Assembly: GCA_041744735.1 (NCBI GenBank)
Contig: JBGTKH010000031.1
Span: 1 to 9,369, forward strand
Reading direction: 5' to 3'
Length of the DNA: 9,369 nt
From: JBGTKH01 sp041744735
GTDB taxonomy: Bacteria; Planctomycetota; Planctomycetia; Pirellulales; Pirellulaceae
The notes under the pieces are model-generated. The model ran no database searches, was not told the origin of the DNA, and saw only the letters and a list, made by a program, of their open reading frames with translations. Both the position numbers and the translations under genes were made by a program. Shown in pieces: positions 1 through 5,969 of this stretch; position 1 is the stretch's first letter, and every line of letters starts with the position of its first letter.

Positions 1-76
1 CTCACGACTTCGGCTACCAAAATGTAGCGGAAGTGGTGACACTTCCGAAGTCTCACGACTTCGGCTACCAAAATGT
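1..76. repeat. Intergenic hairpin repeat, two copies of a 25-base unit at 51-base period
   Basis: Bases 1-25 and 52-76 are identical. Between them are two short stem-loops. CGGAAGTG (28-35) pairs with CACTTCCG (40-47) around a GTGA loop. CCGAAGTC (45-52) pairs with GACTTCGG (57-64) around a TCAC loop. The stems share bases 45-47, so they exclude each other. The array continues beyond the left edge of the window and lies 14 bases past the stop codon of the minus-strand receptor gene. It could act as a 3' end structure for that transcript, but there is no T tract of the kind an intrinsic terminator needs. It looks like a REP-type intergenic repeat; similar sequences seem familiar from planctomycete genomes, which is from memory and not checked. 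Confidence 0.75.
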
Positions 77-89
77 GCCACTAGCCGGT

Positions 90-2252
90 CTACCACTCGT
101 ACGTGATCTGCCCGTAGACGCTTCGCTGGACTTCAACAATCGGGCTGGTCAGTACGGAACTGGTGCCGTTTTCCGGGTGATGGTCATCCAGCAAATTCTG
201 GCCGACAACGGCCAATTCCAGGAACTTACGCGGCCGCCAGGCCAGCCGGGCGTCCATTTCCAGGTAGCTGGGAATAATGTCGGGAGCGAATCCCGGCAGA
301 TTGTCGACATAGCGTCCGATCAGGTCGAAGTGCCATTGGCAACCGAGGTCCCACGAGGATTGCAGATAGACTTGGTTGTGCGGGCTTTGCCCTTCCAGGG
401 CTTGAGGTGCCGGTAACCCACCGTGGAGTTGTACTTGCAGGAACGTGTACTGCCCGTACAGCCGCCACGTTTCCGTCACTTGCCAATTGGCGGCCAACTC
501 GACGCCGTACGTTTCTCCGGTTTGTGCGTTTTGTTTGATCAGCGGGAATATCGTCGTGCCAAATCCGGGATCAAGGAACGGTGGTTCGCCGATAGGCACT
601 ATGAGCTTACTGTAATCATTGAAAAACAATGCAACGTCCCACGAAAACGTGTCTACGGGCTGCGCCCGATAGCCAATCTCATACGCCACGAGGCTCTCGT
701 CGTCCAAGTCTCGGTTGGGAAGGGCGCGTCGAAAGGGAGGACCGGCTGGTGACAGCAACCCAATTTCGATGTTGTCATCGGCAATCGCGGGCGTGCGGAC
801 CGCCCGCGAAACGGCCATCCAAGCGGACTGGCGTTCGGTGGGCGTCCAGAGCAAGCGGGCCGTCGGTTGCACGTTGACACCAGTGAAATCATTGTGTTGC
901 ACTTTCGCGCCCACGGTGAAGAACAGCAACTCGTCGGCCAGAGTGATTTCGTCCTGCACGAAGGCGCTGGCCAGCCCGCGGTTGACGTCGGTCACCGCCG
1001 GCCCAATGGCGAAAGCGCCGTCCACGGTGCTGCCCTGAAAAAATATGTTGTTTACGCGATAACCAAGTCCCCAGACGATTTGATGGTAATCGGTCAGCGG
1101 GAACTGATGCTGGAAATCCACGTCGTAGGTGTGGATGTCGAAGGCGAAATAACCATTTTGCGAAACGCGTTGAAAGCGGTCGTAATACAACTGCAACGAC
1201 CAATCCGACCGCTCGCCCAATTCGTGGCCCCAGCGATACAAGGCGTATCCGCCCGCGGAACGTTCATCTTCGGTGTTAAGAACCGTGAACGGAGTAGCAA
1301 TCATCGGACGGTTGTCTTCCCGGCCGGAGTAACCCTCGAACAGCTCTCCTTGCAGCGTCATCGTGTCGCAGCAGCTTGCCTGCCAATCCATGCGAAAGCC
1401 GCCGCGGCCCTGTCGCCAGTCGTCGGCCTCGCGGCCGGCCACGTTGAATCCCGCGTCGCGTTCGAACCACTTGCCCCACACGCGATAGTGCAAATCATCG
1501 CTGCCGGACCCGCCGTAGCGGAAGCCCGTGGTCCCGCGCTCCTCGGTGCCGCCGCGCGCCATGACCAGCGTGCCCTGTGTGTCTTTCGCGTTCTTGGTGA
1601 TGATGTTGATGACGCCGTTGACCGCATTGGCACCCCACACCGTGGCCCCCGGACCGCGGACGACTTCGATACGCTCAATGTCCTCCAACAACAGATCTTG
1701 AATGTCCCAGTAGGTGCCTGCAAAGATCGGGTTGTAGACGCTCCGACCATCAATTTGGATGAGCAGCTTGCCGTCGAAGCGCTGGCCCAGGCCGCGCGAG
1801 CCGATGGACCATTTGTTCGAGTCGATCTTGGCCACTTGCAGACCCGGCGCCATCCGCAAGACTTCAGGGATGCTGGTGTACCCCGAGCGACGAATCATGT
1901 CTTGTGTGATCACAAAGACCGCCGCGGGCGAACGTCCGACGGTGCTCGCCTGACGCGAGACGGTGGTCACTTCTTGCTGCAATGCGGGCACGACGGCCGG
2001 CTGCTGCAGCAAACGCTCTAGTTCCAGCAACTCATCCGTCGGCTCCTGTGCGCCCGGCTGATTCTCGGGCGGCTGGAAGTTCACGCGAAATGTTGCTGCA
2101 TCTTTTGTCGGCACTTGCCGAGCTTCCGCGGACGACGCCGGTAATTCCTGGCCGGCGACCGCAGTCGGCCAAAGCACGTGGCTCGCGATGATGGCTATGA
2201 GCGTCGCCAAGCATAATGCAATGCACATCCGGTGCTGGGTCCGGTTTGCCAT
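90..2252 (-). CDS. TonB-dependent outer-membrane receptor
   Basis: This encodes a 720-residue outer-membrane beta-barrel receptor that would import a scarce ligand using energy passed on by TonB. Residues 1-34 form a signal peptide with a hydrophobic core and an AVAG cleavage region. A Pro/Gln-rich linker (about 35-92) follows, then a plug domain at about 92-225. The plug carries EVTTVSRQ near its start (TonB-box-like), VFVITQDMIRRSGYTSIPEV, the stretch around QIDGRSVYNP, IERIEVVRGPGATVWGANAV and GVINIITK, all typical of the family. The rest is barrel and ends in the aromatic residue Trp (YGQITYEW), as outer-membrane barrels do. The length is normal. An open frame extends 47 codons further upstream to 2393, but the start at 2252 is preferred: it has GAGGA 10 bases upstream and is followed at once by the signal peptide. 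The gene stands alone with no TonB, ExbB or periplasmic binding protein nearby, so the ligand cannot be named. The plug resembles the CirA/BtuB-like group, but no cobalamin riboswitch or clear Fur box is visible upstream. Confidence 0.93.
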   Translation of the reverse strand: MANRTQHRMCIALCLATLIAIIASHVLWPTAVAGQELPASSAEARQVPTKDAATFRVNFQPPENQPGAQEPTDELLELERLLQQPAVVPALQQEVTTVSRQASTVGRSPAAVFVITQDMIRRSGYTSIPEVLRMAPGLQVAKIDSNKWSIGSRGLGQRFDGKLLIQIDGRSVYNPIFAGTYWDIQDLLLEDIERIEVVRGPGATVWGANAVNGVINIITKNAKDTQGTLVMARGGTEERGTTGFRYGGSGSDDLHYRVWGKWFERDAGFNVAGREADDWRQGRGGFRMDWQASCCDTMTLQGELFEGYSGREDNRPMIATPFTVLNTEDERSAGGYALYRWGHELGERSDWSLQLYYDRFQRVSQNGYFAFDIHTYDVDFQHQFPLTDYHQIVWGLGYRVNNIFFQGSTVDGAFAIGPAVTDVNRGLASAFVQDEITLADELLFFTVGAKVQHNDFTGVNVQPTARLLWTPTERQSAWMAVSRAVRTPAIADDNIEIGLLSPAGPPFRRALPNRDLDDESLVAYEIGYRAQPVDTFSWDVALFFNDYSKLIVPIGEPPFLDPGFGTTIFPLIKQNAQTGETYGVELAANWQVTETWRLYGQYTFLQVQLHGGLPAPQALEGQSPHNQVYLQSSWDLGCQWHFDLIGRYVDNLPGFAPDIIPSYLEMDARLAWRPRKFLELAVVGQNLLDDHHPENGTSSVLTSPIVEVQRSVYGQITYEW

Positions 2253-2262
2253 GACTCGATCG

Positions 2263-2267
2263 TCCTC
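2263..2267 (-). promoter_or_regulatory. Ribosome binding site deciding the receptor start
   Basis: On the minus strand GAGGA lies 10 bases before the ATG at 2252. It supports this ATG over the farther in-frame ATG at 2393, which would place 47 uncharacteristic residues ahead of the signal peptide. Confidence 0.6.
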
Positions 2268-2292
2268 AAATACGCTGCTCCGTGCTGAGTCC

Positions 2293-2323
2293 TGACGGAT
2301 GGACGCGGCAACACAATCCGTCA
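2293..2323. promoter_or_regulatory. Inverted repeat in the receptor leader, possible operator
   Basis: TGACGGAT (2293-2300) and ATCCGTCA (2316-2323) form a perfect 8-bp inverted repeat around a 15-base spacer, about 41-71 bases upstream of the receptor start codon. It lies between the receptor gene and the stop of the upstream minus-strand gene. This is where a repressor site or a leader RNA stem would sit. No known regulator motif is recognised, so the role is inferred from position and symmetry only. Confidence 0.35.
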
Positions 2324-2414
2324 CATCAAACCTGATCGGCGGAATGTGCGGGCCAGCACAGCAATTGATGGGGACAGCGGCAACCACGTGCAAGGCGGGT
2401 TTCGGTTACGCCGT

Positions 2415-3473
2415 CTATTCCAACAGCACCGAATGATCGAGCGCCTGAGGAATCGGCGTCGCACGCAGCGCGCCATCTGGCAACCGTTCCGCTAATCCCA
2501 ACCGCAACAGACTGCGAGTCAGGTTCAGTTGATATTTATCCTTGGCCCGTTGATAACCGAAGAACGAACGCAAACCGTAACCGATCGTGCCGCCGAGCAG
2601 TCCCACGACCGCGAGGATGCCCCACACGCCGGCAAACGCCAACAGTAGAATTCCCTTGATGATCTTGAAGACGGTGATCGCCAATCCCGACATCGTGGGC
2701 ACCCAGATGCGGCTCTGGTCGAGCCATGAGATTCGCACGCGCGTGCCGGGCAACAGCATCTCCAGATCCATCTGCGGAATGTCTTTGAACAGCCTGACGT
2801 AAACGGTTTCCGCGTCCGCGTGCTTTTCCAGCCGCGGGTGATCGCGCAGCTTCAGAACGATGGCCAGCCGCTGATAGATCGGCAAGTCGATTTCTTTCGG
2901 CCGCCAAAAATAACGCCAGTGGCGCGTGGAGCGTCGCACTTGCATATCGCCACGGGCGAATACCTCCAGCCGCTGGAACACGTCGAAGTCAACATGCAAA
3001 TTCACGCCCCAGTCGCTCGTAGCCTCTAAAGCCCGTTCGATGTCGCTGTGTGTCAATCGCCGGTAATTGGCGGAGTCGAGCAAAGTCAGGATCTGGTCGA
3101 ACAGCGACTGCAAGCACCGCTCGCGCTGCTCGGCCGAAAGCGATTCAACACGCGGCGTGTCGGCGTCGGGATCGAAGTGAAAGTAGGCCTCTTTGAGAGC
3201 TTCTCGCCGCTGATGATAGTGGCGATGAAACGCCGCCTCGAGCCAGCCGCCCAGCTTCAGGAAATGTTCGCGATCTTCGGCCGTCAGATCGGCGACATCG
3301 GCCAGCCGCCGAATTAACTCGGCATTGCGAATCGGAATGAAGGTCTCGCCGGGGACAGGCGCTTTATTTTTCGGCGAAGATTCGCGCACATTTGCGTTGG
3401 GCGGGCGTGAATCGATATGCTCAGCCGAAGTCTCAGGCATTGCATCGCCCGCTAGCTTGCGCTGGTTCGCCAC
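2415..3473 (-). CDS. DUF3754 (TMEM143-like) membrane protein, apparently internally shortened
   Basis: This is a 352-residue protein of unknown function. The central part matches what I know of the DUF3754/TMEM143 family: a soluble N-terminal region with RYFWRPKEIDLPIYQRLAIV, then VYVRLFKDIPQMDLEMLLPG and TRVRISWLDQSRIW, followed by a hydrophobic hairpin at about 260-300 (a Leu/Ile/Val stretch, then GVWGILAVVGLLGGTIGYGL). It is therefore probably anchored in the inner membrane by two helices with the bulk in the cytoplasm. After YQLNLTRSL, family members normally continue with a long Asn-rich and Glu-rich helical segment. Here the sequence passes directly to LRLGLAERLPDGALRATPIP, which resembles the family's extreme C-terminus, so some 70-80 residues appear missing in frame. 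The start is uncertain: GTG at 3473 has no clear ribosome site, and ATG at 3440 (MPETSAEH) is an alternative. It is divergent from the STAS gene. The receptor gene begins 162 bases downstream and probably has its own promoter. Confidence 0.8.
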   Translation of the reverse strand: MANQRKLAGDAMPETSAEHIDSRPPNANVRESSPKNKAPVPGETFIPIRNAELIRRLADVADLTAEDREHFLKLGGWLEAAFHRHYHQRREALKEAYFHFDPDADTPRVESLSAEQRERCLQSLFDQILTLLDSANYRRLTHSDIERALEATSDWGVNLHVDFDVFQRLEVFARGDMQVRRSTRHWRYFWRPKEIDLPIYQRLAIVLKLRDHPRLEKHADAETVYVRLFKDIPQMDLEMLLPGTRVRISWLDQSRIWVPTMSGLAITVFKIIKGILLLAFAGVWGILAVVGLLGGTIGYGLRSFFGYQRAKDKYQLNLTRSLLRLGLAERLPDGALRATPIPQALDHSVLLE

Positions 3474-3496
3474 GTCCGTGCGCGGCGCTATCCGGC

Positions 3497-3525
3497 ATAA
3501 TAACGCGACTTAGCGGCTCTCCCAA
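3497..3525 (-). promoter_or_regulatory. Putative sigma70-type promoter for the DUF3754 gene
   Basis: Read on the minus strand, TTGGGA (3520-3525) and TATTAT (3497-3502) are separated by 17 bases, with four and five of six matches to the -35 and -10 consensus. Transcription would begin near 3490, about 17 bases before the GTG start or about 50 before the alternative ATG. Planctomycete promoters are not well defined, so this is a sequence-match prediction only. Confidence 0.4.
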
Positions 3526-3531
3526 GGCCTT

Positions 3532-3550
3532 GCCGCGCTCGCTGCGCGGC
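3532..3550. repeat. GC-rich hairpin in divergent intergenic region
   Basis: GCCGCGC (3532-3538) and GCGCGGC (3544-3550) form a perfect 7-bp stem around TCGCT. It lies between the divergent DUF3754 and STAS genes, just upstream of the predicted DUF3754 -35 box. It cannot terminate a gene entering from either side, since both genes point away from it. A regulator site or a remnant palindromic repeat is possible. Confidence 0.4.
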
Positions 3551-3590
3551 CGTGAAATCGAAAAAATAGCGGCGGTCGGTCCCGCGGTTC

Positions 3591-3619
3591 TTGTTTTCGG
3601 CGGCCGGGCAGGGTATCCT
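3591..3619 (+). promoter_or_regulatory. Weak candidate promoter for the STAS/KAS III pair
   Basis: TTGTTT (3591-3596) and TATCCT (3614-3619) are 17 bases apart, about 70 bases upstream of the STAS start codon. The -35 match is poor (three of six) and the -10 match is four of six. It is listed because the spacing and position fit and no better pair is visible. Confidence 0.25.
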
Positions 3620-3673
3620 GATTGGCGGCTGGAAACAGCAGAATCCCACTCATTCCACGGACCATTTCGCTGG

Positions 3674-3678
3674 AAGGA
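3674..3678 (+). promoter_or_regulatory. Ribosome binding site for the STAS gene
   Basis: AAGGA, within GGAAGGAA, lies 8 bases ahead of the GTG at 3687. This fixes the start at GTG. The in-frame ATG at 3591 would add 32 residues (GGWKQQNPTHSTDH and so on) that do not belong to the STAS fold. Confidence 0.75.
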
Positions 3679-3686
3679 ACAATATC

Positions 3687-4052
3687 GTGGCGGCATTAAA
3701 TTGCGAAGAACAGGGCGACGTGTTGGTCGTCGCGTTTACCGATGCAAAAATCCTGGATGAATCGCGCATCCAGCAAATCGGCACCGAACTGATGGAAGCC
3801 ACAAAGCGGGCCGTCGGCGGCAAACTGCTGCTGGATTTCCAAGGCGTGCAGTTCATGTCGTCGGCGATGATCGGCAAGCTGATTTTGGTGAACAAAAAGT
3901 GCACTGCCGAAAAGCTGAACTTGAAGCTGTGCAATATCTCGCCGAACGTCATGGAAGTGTTCCGCATCATGCGTCTGAACAAAGTCCTGAGCATCTGCGA
4001 CGATCGGGAAAAAGGGCTGGCGGCCTTCGAGAAGAAGGGCTGGTTCGGCTAA
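3687..4052 (+). CDS. STAS-domain protein, anti-sigma factor antagonist-like
   Basis: This 121-residue protein is essentially one STAS domain, the fold of SpoIIAA/RsbV anti-anti-sigma factors. These act in the cytoplasm by binding a kinase/anti-sigma partner and are switched off when a Ser is phosphorylated. It begins with the beta strands DVLVVAF and KILDES. The signature loop is DFQGVQFMSSAMIGKL at 50-65. Aligned by eye with SpoIIAA's FMDSSGLG, Ser59 takes the place of the phosphorylated Ser, and Ser58 replaces the usual Asp before it. The remainder (LKLCNISPNVMEVFRIMRL, then AFEKKGWFG) fits the last strands and helix, and the length is normal. It begins with GTG after a strong ribosome site. 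The KAS III gene starts four bases after its stop, so the two are almost certainly cotranscribed. No kinase, phosphatase or sigma factor is nearby, so the partner is unknown. Family assignment is firm; a sigma-regulatory role is inferred. Confidence 0.9.
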   Translation: MAALNCEEQGDVLVVAFTDAKILDESRIQQIGTELMEATKRAVGGKLLLDFQGVQFMSSAMIGKLILVNKKCTAEKLNLKLCNISPNVMEVFRIMRLNKVLSICDDREKGLAAFEKKGWFG

Positions 4053-4056
4053 CAGC

Positions 4057-5082
4057 ATGGCATGCGTGCGCCCAGTGAATTACGCAGCGGTTGGTCCGGT
4101 CGCCATTCATTTTCCCGAACGAGTGGAGACCAATGAACAGCTCCAAGCGGAGTTTCCCGGTTGGGATCTGGACCTCATCTATTCCAAGACGGGCATCGCC
4201 AGTCGGCACATCGCGGCGCCGGATGAATGTGCATCGGACTTGGGCGTAGCGGCCGCGCAGAAATTGTTCGACCAATACGACGTCGATCCGCATAGCATCG
4301 ACTTTCTGTTGCTCTGCACGCAGACGCCCGATTACCCGTTGCCGACCACCGCGTGCTTGATGCAGCAGCGGTTGGCGTTGCGCCGGTCCGTGGGCGCGCT
4401 CGATTTCAACCTCGGCTGCTCGGGATTCGTGTACGGGCTGTCGTTGGCCGACGGGCTGATTCGCAGCGATGCCGCACGGCGTGTATTGCTGGTCACCGCC
4501 GAAACATACTCCAAATACATTCACCCCACGGACCGCAGCTTGCGGACCATTTTCGGCGACGGTGCGGCGGCGACGCTGATCGTCGCCTCGGAACGGCCGA
4601 CGCTGTCCGCATTTCAATTCGGCACGGACGGCAGCGGAGCTGACACGCTGCTGGTCACCAAAGGCGGCGCCCGGCCGGCCAAAGACGCCCATCAGCCGCG
4701 TCACCGCCACCGCTGGCCCAGCGACCTGTACATGGACGGCCCTAGTCTGATCAACTTCACCGTGGGCGCGGTGCCTCAGTTGGTCGAGGACATTTTGAAG
4801 TCGGCTCAAATCACGGCCGACGACATCGACTTGTACATTCTGCATCAAGCCACGTATAAGATGCTGGCCCAACTTCAGGAGCGGCTGGGATTGACCGAAG
4901 AGCGCATGCCGATCGTGCTGAAAGATGTCGGCAACACCGTCTCTTCGACGATTCCCATCGTCATCGACGAACTTCGCCGCACGGGCCGCCTGAAGCCCGG
5001 CATGCGGAACATGCTGGTCGGTTTCGGCGTCGGCTGGTCATGGGCCGGCGGCATTTGGGAAGAGTCGTGGCCGTCGCGATGA
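4057..5082 (+). CDS. 3-oxoacyl-ACP synthase III (FabH-like thiolase-fold enzyme)
   Basis: This 341-residue enzyme belongs to the KAS III family, which joins an acyl-CoA (or other acyl donor) to malonyl-ACP by decarboxylative condensation in the cytoplasm. The full catalytic triad is present: Cys121 in NLGCSGFVYGL, His263 in YILHQATYKM and Asn293 in VGNTVSSTIP. Other family marks are TGIASRHIA near residue 45, IFGDGAAATLI near 165 and the Gly-rich C-terminus GFGVGWSWAGG. An unusual basic, His-rich loop lies at about 203-220 (RPAKDAHQPRHRHRW). The length is normal. The start four bases after the STAS stop has no good ribosome site, suggesting translational coupling; a second ATG five bases on is out of frame. 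It could be the FabH that starts fatty-acid synthesis or a specialised paralogue (DarB or PqsD-like). No acyl carrier protein or other fab gene is adjacent, so a specialised role is possible. No gene symbol is given for this reason. A small mobile element follows its stop codon directly. Confidence 0.9.
   Translation: MACVRPVNYAAVGPVAIHFPERVETNEQLQAEFPGWDLDLIYSKTGIASRHIAAPDECASDLGVAAAQKLFDQYDVDPHSIDFLLLCTQTPDYPLPTTACLMQQRLALRRSVGALDFNLGCSGFVYGLSLADGLIRSDAARRVLLVTAETYSKYIHPTDRSLRTIFGDGAAATLIVASERPTLSAFQFGTDGSGADTLLVTKGGARPAKDAHQPRHRHRWPSDLYMDGPSLINFTVGAVPQLVEDILKSAQITADDIDLYILHQATYKMLAQLQERLGLTEERMPIVLKDVGNTVSSTIPIVIDELRRTGRLKPGMRNMLVGFGVGWSWAGGIWEESWPSR
5075..5082. repeat. Left target-site duplication of the 153-bp element
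   Basis: CGCGATGA occurs here and again at 5236-5243, exactly abutting the two ends of the inverted-repeat element. The left copy includes the TGA stop of the KAS III gene, so the insertion kept that protein intact. The match extends to ten bases if GG is counted on each side, leaving the exact duplication length (8-10) ambiguous. Confidence 0.8.
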
Positions 5083-5235
5083 GGTGGTGATACCGTTTGG
5101 GCTCAGAACTACAGAATTCAATTTTGCCGGTACAAGGGTGGTGTTTTCAAGTAGCGTTTTAACCGGCAAAATTGAATTCTGTACGTCTGAGCCCGGCCGC
5201 GGTTACAGCGCTGAACGCCAAATGGTATCACCACC
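5083..5235. mobile_element. MITE-like non-autonomous element with terminal inverted repeats
   Basis: The 153-bp element has terminal inverted repeats that match at 17 of 18 positions (5083-5100 and 5218-5235), ending GGTGGTGATACC on the left and GGTATCACCACC on the right. Inside is a second inverted repeat. Arms at 5100-5131 and 5162-5193 pair with only two mismatches, including a perfect 21-bp core (5111-5131 with 5162-5182) that contains GAATTC, around a 30-base loop. The right arm carries about 24 additional bases (5194-5217, with CCGCGG and AGCGCT). The element is flanked by exact 8-bp direct repeats. It encodes no transposase, so it would have moved in trans, probably through an IS family that makes 8-10 bp duplications. 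The RNA would fold into a long hairpin and could process or terminate the KAS III transcript. It also separates KAS III from the YqgE/AlgH gene. Confidence 0.8.
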
Positions 5236-5243
5236 CGCGATGA
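5236..5243. repeat. Right target-site duplication of the 153-bp element
   Basis: This is an exact copy of CGCGATGA from 5075-5082, directly after the right terminal inverted repeat. Removing the element plus one copy restores a continuous sequence in which the synthase stop codon is followed directly by the leader of the next gene. Confidence 0.8.
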
Positions 5244-5308
5244 GGCACCATTGCAATTTCTTCCCGTTCATCTTCCAATGGAGAGGTGACAAGAGGACGG
5301 GCCTATTC

Positions 5309-5860
5309 ATGGATTCTCTACGAGCCCATTTACTGTTGGCTTCGCCGCGATTACCTGATCCGAATTTCTTTCGGACGGTGGTGCTGATGATCCAGCACGA
5401 CGACGACGGGGCTTTCGGCGTCGTGCTCAATCGCCCGAGTGATTTCACGATCAGCGAGATTTGGGAGAAGGTGGGCGAGGAGCCTTGCGATAGCCTCGAG
5501 CCGATCAACTTGGGCGGGCCCGTCGAAGGGCCGCTGATGGCCGTGCACGCCGACGCATCGTGTTCGGAAAGCGAGATCCTGCCTGGCGTGTACTTGGCGA
5601 CGCAGAAAGACTATCTAAATCAGCTCGTCCATCAAAAGACGCAACCGTTCCGCATCTTCAGCGGCTATGCCGGCTGGGCGGGCGGACAGCTCGAAAGCGA
5701 AATGGAAGCCGGCGGTTGGCTCACGACGCCCGCGACGTTCGATTACATCTTTGGCACCGACGAAGATCTGTGGAAGACCGTGGCCCGCGATATCGGCAAC
5801 GTCATTTTGTTTCACGACCACCGGGTCAAACACGTGCCGAACGACCCGCGCATGAATTAG
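5309..5860 (+). CDS. YqgE/AlgH family protein (UPF0301, DUF179)
   Basis: This 183-residue cytoplasmic protein belongs to the YqgE/AlgH family, whose biochemical role is not established. AlgH was linked to alginate regulation in Pseudomonas. Family marks run in order: LLLASPRLPDPNFFRTVVLM at 7-26, GAFGVVLNRP, INLGGPVEGPLMAVH and RIFSGYAGWAGGQLESEM, then GGWLTTPATFDYIF and the tail of the domain. The length is typical. The start at 5309 (MDSLRAHL) is chosen because the family motif begins at once and AGAGG lies about 12 bases upstream. The open frame extends upstream to a GTG at 5084, but that stretch reads through the inserted element and looks non-coding. It lies 226 bases after the KAS III stop, most of it the element, so it may once have been closer to the STAS/KAS III pair. 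A convergent peptidase gene follows beyond a palindrome. Confidence 0.92.
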   Translation: MDSLRAHLLLASPRLPDPNFFRTVVLMIQHDDDGAFGVVLNRPSDFTISEIWEKVGEEPCDSLEPINLGGPVEGPLMAVHADASCSESEILPGVYLATQKDYLNQLVHQKTQPFRIFSGYAGWAGGQLESEMEAGGWLTTPATFDYIFGTDEDLWKTVARDIGNVILFHDHRVKHVPNDPRMN

Positions 5861-5865
5861 CGGTT

Positions 5866-5938
5866 GTAGGATGGACGCCCTCGTCCGTCCGTTCGCCGAC
5901 AAATCAGCCGTCGGGACGGACGAGGGCGTCCATCCTAC
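5866..5938. repeat. Long perfect palindromic intergenic repeat
   Basis: The 25-base arms at 5866-5890 and 5914-5938 are exact reverse complements around a 23-base loop. They start GTAGGATGGACGCCC on the left and end GGGCGTCCATCCTAC on the right. It sits between convergent genes (YqgE/AlgH ends at 5860, the peptidase at 5970), where it could work as a two-way transcript end, although no T tract follows the stem on either strand. I found no flanking target duplication. From memory, such GGATGGACG palindromes recur between genes in planctomycetes, which would make it a dispersed repeat family. Confidence 0.8.
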
Positions 5939-5969
5939 GAATTGTGAAACACACCACGCTCGCGCGCGA

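Noticed and set aside
1..76. CRISPR array
   Set aside because: There are only two repeats, the spacer-like part itself forms a hairpin overlapping the repeat, and no cas gene is nearby.
867..2021. 384-residue open frame on the plus strand opposite the receptor gene
   Set aside because: It lies wholly antisense to the well-supported TonB receptor, has no recognisable motifs or ribosome site, and its composition is that of a shadow frame in GC-rich DNA.
2253..2414. Cobalamin riboswitch ahead of the receptor
   Set aside because: I looked for the B12 box and the characteristic stems, given the BtuB-like plug, and did not see them. Only an 8-bp inverted repeat is present.
3591..3686. N-terminal extension of the STAS frame from ATG 3591
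   Set aside because: It has no ribosome site and is not part of the STAS fold, while GTG 3687 has an ideal site 8 bases upstream.
3967..4872. 301-residue open frame on the minus strand opposite the KAS III gene
   Set aside because: It is antisense to a gene with a complete catalytic triad, and its Arg/Gln/Val-rich sequence matches no family I know.
5084..5308. N-terminal extension of the YqgE/AlgH frame from a GTG at 5084
   Set aside because: These 75 codons are read from the inserted element and its flank; the family motif begins just after the ATG at 5309.
5854..5943. GAATT copies flanking the 25-bp palindrome as a target duplication
   Set aside because: The left copy is separated from the palindrome by seven bases, so the pair does not abut the ends as a real duplication would.
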